64,000 nucleotides of DNA from Actinomyces sp. oral taxon 170 str. F0386. Lineage in GTDB: Bacteria; Actinomycetota; Actinomycetes; Actinomycetales; Actinomycetaceae. Below the pieces are notes generated by a model. It had not been told where the DNA came from, did no database searches, and was given only the letters and a program-made list of their open reading frames with translations. Position 1 is the first letter of the stretch, and every line of letters starts with the position of its first letter. This document shows, piece by piece, positions 8,951 through 18,474 of the stretch. The stretch lies in assembly GCF_000195595.1 (NCBI RefSeq), contig NZ_GL882511.1, positions 186,001-250,000 of the forward strand, given 5' to 3'. A program made the position numbers and the translations under genes.

Positions 8951-10993
8951 GTGACCCGAGGAAACCGCGGAATCATCTACTTCCACTTCGATCCTCACGA
9001 TCGCGTCCGCGACTACGTCACCCGTGCCCTGGCATCTCTGCGCCCCCACGCCGACCACATCCTGGTGGTCTCGAACTCGTCCATCGCCGACGCCGACCGG
9101 GAGCGGCTGGAAGCCTCATGCGACGAGGTCGTCCAGCGCCCCAACGAGGGGCTCGACGTCGGCGCCTACCGCGCAGGACTGGAGCACCTCGGTTGGGACC
9201 GGCTCGCCGACTTCGACGAGCTCATCCTGACCAACCACACCTACTACGCCCCCGTACGCCCCTGGGAGGAGGTTCTCACCCGCTCCGAGGACTGGCACGA
9301 CATCTCCTTCTGGGGCATGACCGAGCATGATGTCATGCACCCCCACCCCTTCCTGGCCAGGCGCGAGCTGCCCCGCCACATCCAGTCCCACTGGGTCGCC
9401 GTGCGCCGCAAGCTCCTGACGGACCCCGCCTTCCGTGCCTACTGGGAGCAGATGCCGCCGGTCTCCTCCTACCGCGACTCCATCCAGTGGCACGAGTCTC
9501 GTTTCACCGGCCACTTCGCCGACCTCGGCCACACCTACGAGGTCGCCTTCCCCGTGGACCGCTACCGCTCGGACAACCCGGCCATCGAGGAGGCTCCGGC
9601 GCTCCTGGCGGACGGCTGCCCCCTGCTCAAGCGCCGGGCCTTCTTCCACGACCCGCTCCACCAGGACCGTCAGGGCGTCGTCGGCGGGGAGTTGTTGGCC
9701 AGCGCCGCGCAGGCGGGTTACTGCGAGGACCTCATCCTGTCCGACGTCGTCCATACCGCGGCCGCTCGCGACCTCATCGTCAACGCCGGACTCACCGAGA
9801 TCATCCCCGAGACCGCTCCTACCCCCACCGGGGCGCAGCCGCAGGTGCCGGCTCCCTCGGGCTGCGTCGTCGTCCACGTCCCTGCCGGGAGAGAGGGGAT
9901 CGAGCGTGCCGAGGCGGATGACCTCGCCGAGCGCCTGGCGAGCCTGCCGGAGCACTGGCGGGTGGTCGTCACCTCTCCCTCGGAGCTGAACGCTGCCGAC
10001 CTGGAGCGCGTCACCGGGCGCCGCACCACCTTCCGCAAGGTTCGCGACCTCGATCCGCGCGGCACCATCGCCTTCCTCACCGAGTGCGACGACCTGTGGG
10101 ACCCCGCTCATGCAGGCGACGTCGGCGCCTCTGACGGCGGTGACGGCACCGACACCACCGATACTGCTGAGGTCGACCGAGTCGACCTGGTCCTCACGAT
10201 CAGTGCTGGACCCCTGTCCGGCTCCTCGGAGCGTGCGGACGACGTCGCCCGCCGCCAGGTCCTCGACTGCCTGCTCGCCTCACCGGGCTACGTGGCCGGA
10301 CTCCTCGACCTCTTCGGGCGCCACCCCAGCCTCGGTGTGGTCATGCCCGCCGCCTGCCACATCGGCCAGCCGTACGTCGGGCCGCAGTGGGACGGACTGG
10401 TCGGCGCCGCCGATGCCCTCTCACGCCGGCTCGGTCTGACGGCCGCCTTGGATGAGATCGCCCCGGTAGCGCCGGTCGGCTCCATGTTCCTGGCCCGCCC
10501 CGAGGCGCTGCGCACGCTGAGTGAAGGCGCCAAAGAGCTCGTACGGCTGACCGAGCAGGCGGCCCCCAGCACTGAGCGGTCGGTGGAGCGCCTGCGGCGG
10601 GCCCGTGCAGCTGAGGTTCTCGAGCTGCTGACCGTCTACGCGGCCATGTCCAACGGCTACCACCCTCGTGAGGTCCTCACCCCAACCTGGGCCGGGCGGC
10701 TCTACGGCTCCCTGGCCTACAAGCAGCAGGCCGTCACCGCCGATCTGCCGGCCTACACCGACGAGCAGGTCAGGTTCCTTCGGGCCCGTTTCGGTCCCGA
10801 GGCGGGCCTCGGGCCGCGAGTGCGATCCTACGTGGACGTGCACCACCCGGAGGCGGCCGATGCGCTTAAACCCGCCTACCGCTACGTGACCGGCGGGGCG
10901 AAGAACGTCACCGACGGTGTCAAGGGCGCGGCGAGGTCCCTCAGCGGACGCCTGCGTCCCCGGCACCCCGTGCGACCCGACTCTGACTCGTGA
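8951..10993 (+). CDS. RgpF-like rhamnan synthesis protein (copy 1)
   Basis: About 680 residues. The N-terminal half matches the rhamnan synthesis protein F (RgpF) family: GIIYFHFDPHDRVRDYV, then RPNEGLDVGAYRAGLEHL, ILTNHTYYAPV, WGMTEH and the SHWVAVRRKLL segment, all in the family order. The C-terminal half repeats the pattern weakly and ends in a basic tail. RgpF proteins are putative glycosyltransferases needed to build or modify rhamnose polysaccharides of streptococci. I chose the GTG at 8951 because GGGAGG lies 6 bases upstream; an in-frame GTG at 8894 adds 19 residues without a ribosome site. It is first in a run that goes epimerase, second RgpF, acyltransferase, epimerase and ABC exporter, all on one strand. 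Confidence 0.82.
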   Translation: MTRGNRGIIYFHFDPHDRVRDYVTRALASLRPHADHILVVSNSSIADADRERLEASCDEVVQRPNEGLDVGAYRAGLEHLGWDRLADFDELILTNHTYYAPVRPWEEVLTRSEDWHDISFWGMTEHDVMHPHPFLARRELPRHIQSHWVAVRRKLLTDPAFRAYWEQMPPVSSYRDSIQWHESRFTGHFADLGHTYEVAFPVDRYRSDNPAIEEAPALLADGCPLLKRRAFFHDPLHQDRQGVVGGELLASAAQAGYCEDLILSDVVHTAAARDLIVNAGLTEIIPETAPTPTGAQPQVPAPSGCVVVHVPAGREGIERAEADDLAERLASLPEHWRVVVTSPSELNAADLERVTGRRTTFRKVRDLDPRGTIAFLTECDDLWDPAHAGDVGASDGGDGTDTTDTAEVDRVDLVLTISAGPLSGSSERADDVARRQVLDCLLASPGYVAGLLDLFGRHPSLGVVMPAACHIGQPYVGPQWDGLVGAADALSRRLGLTAALDEIAPVAPVGSMFLARPEALRTLSEGAKELVRLTEQAAPSTERSVERLRRARAAEVLELLTVYAAMSNGYHPREVLTPTWAGRLYGSLAYKQQAVTADLPAYTDEQVRFLRARFGPEAGLGPRVRSYVDVHHPEAADALKPAYRYVTGGAKNVTDGVKGAARSLSGRLRPRHPVRPDSDS

Positions 10994-11048
10994 TGAGCCT
11001 CCCGCCCATCCACGTCCTCTCCATCGCTTCGCATGACTCCCCTCCTGT

Positions 11049-11054
11049 TAGGAT
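11049..11054 (+). promoter_or_regulatory. Extended -10 TGtTAGGAT placed for a leaderless start
   Basis: TAGGAT ends 8 bases before the ATG at 11063 and is preceded by TGT, giving an extended -10. A transcript starting 7-9 bases later would begin at or near the start codon. An AGGA within the same bases could instead act as a weak ribosome site. Confidence 0.4.
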
Positions 11055-11062
11055 CTTGAACC

Positions 11063-11905
11063 ATGGCAAAGACTGTTCTCGTCACCGGAGCCGGTGGCTA
11101 CATCGGCCGCCACGTCGTCACCGCCCTGCTGGAGCGGGGTCTGATTGTCAAGGCCCTCGACCTGCGACTCGACGGCGTCGATGACCGAGCGGAGAAGGTC
11201 TCCCTGAACCTCTTCTCCGGAGATGCCAACATCTACGATCAGATGGGGCGCCCCGACGTCGTCCTGCACATGGCATGGCGCGACGGCTTCAAGCACGCCT
11301 CCCACGCCCACCTGGACGACCTGGCCAAGCACTACCACCTCATCGAGAACCTCTACGCGGGCGGTCTCAAGCAGCTCGCCGTCATGGGGACCATGCACGA
11401 GGTCGGTTACTGGGAGGGCGCCATCGACGAGAACTCGCCCTGCAATCCCGCCTCCCTCTACGGCATCGCCAAGAACGCCCTGCGCGAGGCCACCTTCCTG
11501 TCCGCCCGAGCGCACGACGCCGTCGCCCAGTGGATCCGCGCCTACTACATCGTCGGCGACGACAAGTTCGGCAACTCGATCTTCTCCAAGCTCCTGGCCG
11601 CAGCGGAGGAGGGACGCACCACCTTCCCCTTCACCACCGGCAAGAACCGCTACGACTTCATCTCGGTGGACGGCCTGGGTGAGCAGATCGCCGCGATCGT
11701 TGACCAGACCGAGGTCGACGGCATCATCAACGCCTGTACCGGCGAGCCCATGACCCTGGCCGAGCGCGTCGAGGCCTACATCCGGGACAACGACCTTGGC
11801 ATCACCCTGGAGTACGGTGCCTTCCCGGATCGTCCCTACGACTCGCCCGGCGTGTGGGGCGATCCGACGAGGATCCGCCGTATCCTCGCCTCAAGCGCGA
11901 GTTGA
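11063..11905 (+). CDS. NAD-dependent sugar-nucleotide epimerase/reductase (extended SDR)
   Basis: A 280-residue short-chain dehydrogenase of the extended/atypical type. The dinucleotide-binding GAGGYIG motif is at residues 9-15 and the catalytic YGIAK (YxxxK) near residue 133. It is somewhat shorter than UDP-galactose 4-epimerase. It lies between two RgpF-like genes in the same direction, so it probably makes the activated sugar that they or the neighbouring exporter use. A reductase giving dTDP-6-deoxy-L-talose from the rhamnose intermediate is a reasonable idea because 6-deoxytalose is a known Actinomyces wall sugar; the sequence alone does not prove the substrate. Confidence 0.75.
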   Translation: MAKTVLVTGAGGYIGRHVVTALLERGLIVKALDLRLDGVDDRAEKVSLNLFSGDANIYDQMGRPDVVLHMAWRDGFKHASHAHLDDLAKHYHLIENLYAGGLKQLAVMGTMHEVGYWEGAIDENSPCNPASLYGIAKNALREATFLSARAHDAVAQWIRAYYIVGDDKFGNSIFSKLLAAAEEGRTTFPFTTGKNRYDFISVDGLGEQIAAIVDQTEVDGIINACTGEPMTLAERVEAYIRDNDLGITLEYGAFPDRPYDSPGVWGDPTRIRRILASSAS

Positions 11906-11984
11906 CGCGCCCTGAGAAAACGCATTCCTCTGCTCTTTCTTCTGCCGCGGTGAGCGGCCCGAAACACTGCCCAGAAGGGACGAC

Positions 11985-13895
11985 ATGGCAACGCTTGGCG
12001 AGGACCCGACGCGACTCGGCATCTTCTTCTTCTTCGATGCCCAGGGCATCGTGGACTCCTACGTGGAGACCCTGCTCGCCGATATGGTGAAGAACCTCTC
12101 CGAGCTGGTCATCGTCGTCAACGGCGAGCTGACGGCCAAGAGCTACGCCAAGTTGAGCGTCTTCACGGACAACATCATCCTGCGGGAGAACAAGGGGCTG
12201 GATGTCTGGGCCTACAAGACGGGCCTGGACTCCTACGGCTGGAAGAAGCTCGCCGAGTTCGACGAGGTCGTCCTGTTCAACGCCACCATCATGGGGCCGG
12301 TCTACCCCTTCGAGGAGATGTTCACCGAGATGGCCGGCCGGAACATCGATTTCTGGGGCATCACCTGGTTCCACGAGGTCGCTTACGACCCCTTCGGCTA
12401 TGCCCTCGAGGGCTACTTGCCCCGACACCTCCAGTCCCACTTCCACGCCTACCGTCGCTCCTTGGTGACCTCCAAGGCCTTCCAGGACTATTGGGACGAG
12501 ATGCCGGAGATCAACGGCTACGAGCAGTCGGTGGGTCTGCACGAGGTGCCCTTCACCCAACGCTTCGAGCGCCTCGGCTTCACCTCCGACGTCTACGTCA
12601 ACACCGAGGACATGGAGGGCTACACCTTCTGCCCGATCCTCTTCGCCCCGGTCGAGGTCATCCGGGACAAGCGCTGCCCGATCTTCAAGCGCCGCTCCTT
12701 CTTCCGCCCCTACGACGACGTCCTCAACCAGTCCGTGGGCGAGTCCAGTATCGAGCTCTACGCCTACCTGCGCGACCACACGGACTTCGACACGAACCTC
12801 ATCTGGGACAACGCCCTGCGCTCGATGAACATGGCGGACCTGGTGAAGAATCTCCAGCTCACCTACGTCCTGCCCACGCAGGCGGTCGTCCGCGAGCCCA
12901 AGAAGCAGAAGATCGCCCTCATCGCGCATCTGTACTACATGGATCTGGTCGAGCCCACGTTGAAGTACATCCGCAACATGCCCGAGGGCATCGACATCTT
13001 CTTGAGCACCTCCAGCCCGGAGAAGGTGGAGCAGGTCGAGGCTGCCTGCAAGGGGCTGCCCTACAACATCGAGGTGCGCCTCGTGGAGAACCGGGGGCGC
13101 GACGTCGGCCCCTTCCTCGTGGCGTGGAAGGACGTCGTCCACGACTACGACGTCGTGTGCTACACGCACGACAAGAAGGTCACTCAGCTCTACCCGTATT
13201 CGGTGGGTGACGGATTCGCCTACAAGTGCTTCGAGAACCTGCTTCCCACGCGAGACTTCGTCAAGAACGTCATCGCCACCTTCGACGCCGAGCCGCGTCT
13301 GGGCTTCCTGGCTCCCACGCCCCCGAACCACGCCGACTACTTCCCGGTCTTCACCTACGGATGGGGCCCCAACTTCGACCGTACCAAGGCGCTTCTGCGC
13401 GAACTGGGACTCGATGTTCCTCTTGACCCGACCAAGGAGCCCATCGCTCCGCTGGGATCCATGTTCTGGTTCCGTCCCCAGGCCCTCAAGCCGCTGTTCG
13501 ACCACGACTGGCAGTGGGAGGAGTTCCCACCCGAGCCCTGCCCCATCGACGGTACGCTCATGCACGCCATCGAGCGGTCACACGGCTACGTCGCCCAGGG
13601 ATCGGGCTACTTCTGCGGCTGGCTCTTCTCCGACTCCTTCGCCCGCATCGAGCTGACGAACCTGTCCTTCTACGTGCGCGACCTGACCTCCGCCGTCGGT
13701 GACCGCTTCGGTAGGGGCTCGGAGATGCAGATGGTGGGGATGGTCCGGGACAATCGGACGACTCAGCAGCGGGTCAAGGACGGCGCCAAGGAGCAGATCA
13801 AGGGGGTCAAGAGACGAGTGGGACCGTGGGTGCCGGCTCCACTCAAGGAGCCGTTGAAGACCGTCTACCGCAAGGCTCGAGGGATCGTGAGATGA
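11985..13895 (+). CDS. RgpF-like rhamnan synthesis protein (copy 2)
   Basis: 636 residues, clearly a second member of the RgpF family. The N-terminal half has FFFDAQGIVDSYVETLL, ENKGLDVWAYKTGLDSYGW, FNATIMGPVYPFEE and WGITWFHE. The C-terminal half (from about residue 305) has a fuller second module, with RGRDVGPFLVAWKDVV and CYTHDKK, as in full-length RgpF. GAAGGGA lies 5 bases before the ATG. The stop overlaps the acyltransferase start (ATGA), so the two are translationally coupled. The two RgpF paralogues differ in the C-terminal half, which suggests different acceptors rather than redundancy; that last point is inference. Confidence 0.85.
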   Translation: MATLGEDPTRLGIFFFFDAQGIVDSYVETLLADMVKNLSELVIVVNGELTAKSYAKLSVFTDNIILRENKGLDVWAYKTGLDSYGWKKLAEFDEVVLFNATIMGPVYPFEEMFTEMAGRNIDFWGITWFHEVAYDPFGYALEGYLPRHLQSHFHAYRRSLVTSKAFQDYWDEMPEINGYEQSVGLHEVPFTQRFERLGFTSDVYVNTEDMEGYTFCPILFAPVEVIRDKRCPIFKRRSFFRPYDDVLNQSVGESSIELYAYLRDHTDFDTNLIWDNALRSMNMADLVKNLQLTYVLPTQAVVREPKKQKIALIAHLYYMDLVEPTLKYIRNMPEGIDIFLSTSSPEKVEQVEAACKGLPYNIEVRLVENRGRDVGPFLVAWKDVVHDYDVVCYTHDKKVTQLYPYSVGDGFAYKCFENLLPTRDFVKNVIATFDAEPRLGFLAPTPPNHADYFPVFTYGWGPNFDRTKALLRELGLDVPLDPTKEPIAPLGSMFWFRPQALKPLFDHDWQWEEFPPEPCPIDGTLMHAIERSHGYVAQGSGYFCGWLFSDSFARIELTNLSFYVRDLTSAVGDRFGRGSEMQMVGMVRDNRTTQQRVKDGAKEQIKGVKRRVGPWVPAPLKEPLKTVYRKARGIVR

Positions 13896-14998
13896 GTGAG
13901 GCAGCAGTACCGGTGGCCGCGCAGCCGGCGGCACCCGCGCGCAAGAGGACCAGGATCTTCTACCTGGACCTCATTCGGGCCCTGGCCACCCTGCTCATCG
14001 TCCTCACCCACTTCAACTTTCATCTCAAGGACCACGGAGGCGGATACGTCCTGACCTTCCAGCCCTTCGGCATCTACGTGGGTGCCCTGGGCGTCTCCCT
14101 GTTCCTCATCATCTCCGGTGCCGCCCTGACCCTCACCTATCGGCGGCCGATCAACCTCAAGCGCTTCTACTGGAAACGCTTCCTCAACATCTACCCGATG
14201 TTCTGGACCGCCTGGGTTCTGGGGACGCTCTACTACTTCCTCATCTTCAACGGGCGACCGCCCAATGCCGGCCCGGCGAAGTCCTTCATCTTCACGTTGC
14301 TGGGAGTCGACGGTCTCGTCTCGGCCTTCGGCTGGCCCACGATGTACCTGCTGGGTGAGTGGTTCCTCGGATTCATCCTCCTGTACTACGTCGTGTTCCC
14401 GCTGCTGCTGTGGGCCATTGACCGATTCCCGGTCATCACCGGCGTCGTGCTCCTGGCCGCCTACGCCGCCACGGTGCTCATCATGCAGCGCTACTTCCCG
14501 GGCTACCCCTCGGCCATGGTCCTCACCACCAGGCTTCCCGAGCTGGCCTTCGGAAGCTACTTCGTCCTCTACGTCCGTCGGGTGCACTGGGCCACCGTCA
14601 TTCCTGCGGCAGCGGTCCTGGCCGTCTCCGCGATGCTCCCCGAGAAGATCCCCGAGGACGTGGGCACCACGATCGTGGGCATCTCGGCCTTCCTCATCCT
14701 CGTGGTCGTAGGCCGCTACGTGGCGATCCAGCCCGTACGGGCCCTCGTCAGCCTCATCGCCAAGTACTCGTACCCGATCTTCCTCGTCCACCACGTGGTG
14801 ATCCTGCTGGTCATTCAGAAGGTCGACGTCTACGGCTTCTACCCCATTCAGCGCTACATGCTGCTGGCCGCCGAGTGCGTCATCATCTTCGCCCTGTCAG
14901 TGGCGCTGGTGAAGGTCGCTGATATTGTCGTCGCCTTCGTCACCAAGGCCTTCAAAGGCATGAGCTGGCGCCCCGAGGTGTCCGAGGCTGAGCGCTGA
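13892..14998 (+). CDS. Membrane-bound O-acyltransferase (acyltransferase_3 family)
   Basis: 368 residues with about ten transmembrane segments. The first one carries the family signature around the catalytic histidine, FYLDLIRALATLLIVLTHFNF (split here by the membrane boundary). Such enzymes transfer acetyl or other acyl groups to sugar hydroxyls of exported or lipid-linked glycans. The ATG overlaps the stop of the upstream RgpF gene by four bases, pointing to co-expression. A hydrophilic basic N-terminus of about 20 residues precedes the first segment. The acyl group and acceptor are unknown. A second member of the same family lies at 29390. Confidence 0.85.
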   Translation: MSEAAVPVAAQPAAPARKRTRIFYLDLIRALATLLIVLTHFNFHLKDHGGGYVLTFQPFGIYVGALGVSLFLIISGAALTLTYRRPINLKRFYWKRFLNIYPMFWTAWVLGTLYYFLIFNGRPPNAGPAKSFIFTLLGVDGLVSAFGWPTMYLLGEWFLGFILLYYVVFPLLLWAIDRFPVITGVVLLAAYAATVLIMQRYFPGYPSAMVLTTRLPELAFGSYFVLYVRRVHWATVIPAAAVLAVSAMLPEKIPEDVGTTIVGISAFLILVVVGRYVAIQPVRALVSLIAKYSYPIFLVHHVVILLVIQKVDVYGFYPIQRYMLLAAECVIIFALSVALVKVADIVVAFVTKAFKGMSWRPEVSEAER

Positions 14999-15163
14999 GA
15001 GCCGCCGGCGGCCGCTGAGAGTGGCGTGCAACCCGTCGGCGTGTCGAAGGCAACGGCATCTGCCGGCACGATCCGCCATAGCAGCGCTGAGAATAGTAGT
15101 GAGGTCGCGGTGTGCTCCGTGCGCGCCCCGTTGGCCCGACTCGACTACCCAAGGGAGACCCTC

Positions 15164-16258
15164 GTGACCCGTACCTGCCTTGTCACAGGTGGTGCCGGAT
15201 TCATCGGCTGCGCCATCTCGCGCGACCTGGCGGACGCCTTCGACCGCGTCGTGGCCTTGGACAACATGCACCCGCAGATCCACCCGTCCCAGGGACGCCC
15301 CTCCGAGCTCGACGAGCGCGTGGAGCTGCACCGACTGGACGTGTCGGTGGCGGAGGACTGGGACCGTGCTCTGGCCGAGGTCGCTCCTGACGTCATCGTG
15401 CACCTGGCCGCCGAGACCGGCACCGGTCAGTCCCTCACCGAGGCCTCCCGCCACGCGAGCGTCAACGTCGTCGGTACCACCCAGATGCTCGACGCCCTCG
15501 TGCGCCACGAGATCCGCCCGGACAAGATCGTCCTGGCCTCCTCCCGAGCCGTATACGGCGAGGGGCAGTGGGTCGATCACGAGGGCCGCCCCTCCTACCC
15601 CGGTCAGCGCACGCACGCGATGCTCGAGGCCGGGCAGTGGGACTTCGAGGGCCTGACCCCCTCGGTCCAGTCCTCCACCGCGGTCAAGGCCTCCCCGGCC
15701 AACGTCTACGCCGCCACCAAGTACTGCCAGGAGAACCTCGTGACCTCCTGGTGCGGCTCCTTCGGTGTCACCCCGGTGCTCTACCGGCTCCAGAACGTCT
15801 ACGGCCCCGGCCAATCCCTCATCAACCCCTACACTGGCATCGTCTCCCTCTTCGCCCGCCTGGCCAAGGCCGGCCGGTCCATCCCGGTCTACGAGGACGG
15901 CCGGATCGTGCGCGACTTCGTCTTCATCGACGACGTCGCCTCCGCCATCGTGGCCGGTGCCCTGCACTCACCTGCCGCCGTCGACCCCTATGACATCGGC
16001 CTGGGCGAGCGCACGACCATCATGCAGATCGCCCAGGCCATCGCCGAGCGCTACGGGGCCCCTGCCCCGCACGTGACCGGTCAGTTCCGCGACGGTGACG
16101 TCCGCGCCGCCTGGGCGGACACCACCCGCGCCCGCCAGGCGCTGAGCTGGAAGCCCCTGGTCGGCGTCACCGAGGGCATCAACCGCCTGTGCGACTGGAT
16201 CGATGCCCAGGAGGAGACAGTTCTGACCGCGCCCACCGACACCGCGACGGAGGTGTGA
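15164..16258 (+). CDS. NAD-dependent sugar-nucleotide 4-epimerase (extended SDR)
   Basis: 364 residues. The NAD motif GGAGFIG is at residues 9-15, and SSRAVYGEG and YAATKYCQE (YxxxK) mark the catalytic region. The closest pattern I recognise is the UDP-glucose 4-epimerase / dTDP-L-rhamnose 4-epimerase branch, in which SSRA-YGEG is typical. The GTG start follows AAGGGAGA with good spacing; an in-frame upstream extension to 15026 lacks support. It is directly upstream of the ABC exporter genes (gap 4 bp), so it probably supplies a sugar for the polymer exported by them. dTDP-6-deoxy-L-talose formation is possible but unproven. Confidence 0.8.
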   Translation: MTRTCLVTGGAGFIGCAISRDLADAFDRVVALDNMHPQIHPSQGRPSELDERVELHRLDVSVAEDWDRALAEVAPDVIVHLAAETGTGQSLTEASRHASVNVVGTTQMLDALVRHEIRPDKIVLASSRAVYGEGQWVDHEGRPSYPGQRTHAMLEAGQWDFEGLTPSVQSSTAVKASPANVYAATKYCQENLVTSWCGSFGVTPVLYRLQNVYGPGQSLINPYTGIVSLFARLAKAGRSIPVYEDGRIVRDFVFIDDVASAIVAGALHSPAAVDPYDIGLGERTTIMQIAQAIAERYGAPAPHVTGQFRDGDVRAAWADTTRARQALSWKPLVGVTEGINRLCDWIDAQEETVLTAPTDTATEV

Positions 16259-16262
16259 ACCC

Positions 16263-17129
16263 ATGCAGCTCTCTCGACTTCTCCGCTCGGAGGACGCCCG
16301 CCAGACACTGGACCTCACTCTGCGCCTGACCCAGCGCTCAGTCTCCTCGGAGTTCAAGGGCACGACGCTGGGGCGCCTGTGGTCCTTCATCAATCCTCTG
16401 GCCACGATCGCCATCTTCGCCCTCATCTTCGGTGTCGTCTTCCGCGGCGGTGTGGCACCGGGCCGCAACTCCGGGATCGACTCCTTCGCGCTGTGGATCG
16501 GCATCGGGGTGCTCAGCTGGACCTTCTTCTCCAGCGGCATCATGTCCTCCATGAACGCCCTCGTGTCCAACTCGGGGCTGCTCACGAAGGTCTACTTCCC
16601 CCGCCAGGTCCTCATCTACTCCGCGGTGCTGTCCCTGGCCGTGGACTTCGCCTTCGAGCTGCTCGTGCTCATTATCATCGCCATGATCATGGGCGGCCCC
16701 GGGGTCCTCCTCATGATCCCGGCGCTGCTCGTCGTCACCCTGCTGGCGGGCATGTTCGCCGTCGGGCTGGGCCTCATCCTGTCCATCGCCACCGTCTACT
16801 TCCGGGACCTGGGCCACCTGTGGCAGATCTTCAACCAGATCTGGATGTACGCCTCCGGCGTCGTCTTCTCCCTCACCATGCTCGACGACGTCCAGAACCG
16901 CCTCTTCGACGCCGGCTGGCAGATCAACGGAGCGCCGATCCCCATCACGACGATCGCCCGGCTCAACCCCGCCGAGACCTACCTCGAGGCCTTCCGGTCC
17001 TGCCTGTACGACTTCGCCCTGCCGTCGCTGCCCGTCTCACTGGCCTGTCTGGGGTGGGCGGTCGTCATGCTCACGCTGGGCCTGGTCTTCTTCCGCCGGC
17101 ACTCGGCGAGCATCGTTGAGGAGCTCTGA
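16263..17129 (+). CDS. ABC-2 type polysaccharide export permease (Wzm-like)
   Basis: 288 residues with about six hydrophobic segments in the ABC-2 permease pattern, beginning with the amphipathic N-terminus and FKGTTLGRLWSFINPL typical of O-antigen and teichoic acid exporters (Wzm/TagG). The start follows GGAGGTG, and the gene lies between an epimerase and its matching ATPase at 17138. It should form the membrane channel that carries a completed lipid-linked polymer across the cytoplasmic membrane. Confidence 0.92.
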   Translation: MQLSRLLRSEDARQTLDLTLRLTQRSVSSEFKGTTLGRLWSFINPLATIAIFALIFGVVFRGGVAPGRNSGIDSFALWIGIGVLSWTFFSSGIMSSMNALVSNSGLLTKVYFPRQVLIYSAVLSLAVDFAFELLVLIIIAMIMGGPGVLLMIPALLVVTLLAGMFAVGLGLILSIATVYFRDLGHLWQIFNQIWMYASGVVFSLTMLDDVQNRLFDAGWQINGAPIPITTIARLNPAETYLEAFRSCLYDFALPSLPVSLACLGWAVVMLTLGLVFFRRHSASIVEEL

Positions 17130-17137
17130 CAATCAAG

Positions 17138-18439
17138 ATGACTGCATCAACCGGATCGTCCGCATCATCACTCGCCTCGGCGGCGCGGGGTGCCGCGGCC
17201 GCGCCCTCGACGGCGCCGGCCGTGCGCATCGAGGACGTCTCCAAGCGCTTCAGGATCTACCACCACCGCAACCAGTCCCTCAAAGGCGCCCTTCTGCAGC
17301 GCAGCCGCGGCGTCTACGAGGACTTCTGGGCGCTCAAGGACATCACCTTCGACATCCCCGAGGGCAGGACCTTCGGACTCATGGGGCACAACGGCTCGGG
17401 CAAGTCCACCCTGCTCAAGTGCATCGCCAAGATCCTGGCCCCCAACACCGGCTCCATCACCGCCCGCGGGCGCATGGCCGCCATGCTGGAGGTCGGATCC
17501 GGCTTCCACCCCGAGCTCTCCGGGCGGGAGAACATCTTCCTCAACGGCGCCATCCTGGGGATGAGTCGTAAGGAGATCGAGGCCAAGTTCGACGACATCG
17601 TCGACTTCTCCGGGGTCGGGGAGTTCATCGACCAGCCGGTGAAGAACTATTCCTCGGGCATGTACGTGCGCCTGGGCTTCTCCGTGTCCATCCACGTCGA
17701 GCCGGAGATCCTCCTGGTTGACGAGGTCCTGGCCGTCGGTGACATGGAGTTCCAGGAACGCTGCATGGACAAGTTCGCCGAGTTCCGCGAGGACGGCCGC
17801 ACCGTCGTCGTCGTCTCCCACGGCCTGGAGCAGATGCGCACCTTCTGCGACGAGGTCGCCTGGCTCGATCACGGCCGGCTCAAGGAGGTCGGACCGGCCC
17901 CCGAGGTCATTGACAAGTATTCCGACCTCACCCATGGCGCCAAGAAGGTCAAGGACGGTATCGGCACCCGCTTCGGCAGCGGTGAGGCCCAGATCAGCCG
18001 TATCGAGCTGCTCGACCGCTCGGGCAGGTCGGTCAGCTCCATGCGCACCGGGGACGAGGCCACGATCCGCCTGCACTACCGCTGCGAGGAGACAATCGAG
18101 AAGCCTGTCTTCGGCTGCTCCATCGATACCCGAGAGGGCATCTTCGTCTGGGGACTGCACGGCCTTGACAACGGTTTCCAGCCCGAGCAGATCGAGCCGG
18201 GCGAGGGGAGCGTGGACATCTCCATCCCCGCCATGATGCTGCGTCCGGGCGCCTACCTCATCTCCGGGTCCATCCAGCCCTGGCAGCTCTCCAGCGTCAT
18301 CGATGCCTACCAGAAGGCCACCGCCTTCGACATCACCCCGGGGCCGCGCATGGAGTCCGGGGGCCTGGTGGCCCTGGGCGCCCACTACGAGCGCATCACC
18401 CCGCCGCGCCCCATGGTTGAAGTCACCAAGGAGGACTGA
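17138..18439 (+). CDS. ABC transporter ATPase with carbohydrate-binding C-terminal domain (Wzt-like)
   Basis: 433 residues. Walker A GHNGSGKST is at about residues 83-91, the signature YSSGMYVRL near 170-178 and Walker B ILLVDEVLAVGD near 190-201, in the order seen in Wzt and TagH. Residues about 285-420 form a beta-rich domain that matches the Wzt C-terminal glycan-recognition domain, which selects the correctly finished polymer. An alanine/serine-rich N-terminus of about 25 residues precedes the ATPase domain. With the permease 8 bases upstream it makes the exporter for the glycan built by this operon. Confidence 0.92.
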   Translation: MTASTGSSASSLASAARGAAAAPSTAPAVRIEDVSKRFRIYHHRNQSLKGALLQRSRGVYEDFWALKDITFDIPEGRTFGLMGHNGSGKSTLLKCIAKILAPNTGSITARGRMAAMLEVGSGFHPELSGRENIFLNGAILGMSRKEIEAKFDDIVDFSGVGEFIDQPVKNYSSGMYVRLGFSVSIHVEPEILLVDEVLAVGDMEFQERCMDKFAEFREDGRTVVVVSHGLEQMRTFCDEVAWLDHGRLKEVGPAPEVIDKYSDLTHGAKKVKDGIGTRFGSGEAQISRIELLDRSGRSVSSMRTGDEATIRLHYRCEETIEKPVFGCSIDTREGIFVWGLHGLDNGFQPEQIEPGEGSVDISIPAMMLRPGAYLISGSIQPWQLSSVIDAYQKATAFDITPGPRMESGGLVALGAHYERITPPRPMVEVTKED

Positions 18440-18443
18440 GGCC

Positions 18444-18474
18444 CGGCGGGGCGGGCTGCTGCTCAGCCCCGCCG
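18444..18474. terminator. Hairpin terminator between wzt-like gene and the 18463 GT gene
   Basis: CGGCGGGGC (18444-18452) pairs with GCCCCGCCG (18466-18474) across a 13-nt loop. It lies at the convergent junction and reaches into the last codons of the minus-strand gene, so it can end both transcripts. Confidence 0.7.

Noticed and set aside
14999-15163. Palindrome GCCGCCGGCGGC after the 13892 acyltransferase as a terminator
   Set aside because: It has no loop and no extended stem, and the downstream epimerase is in the same direction, so a terminator is not supported.
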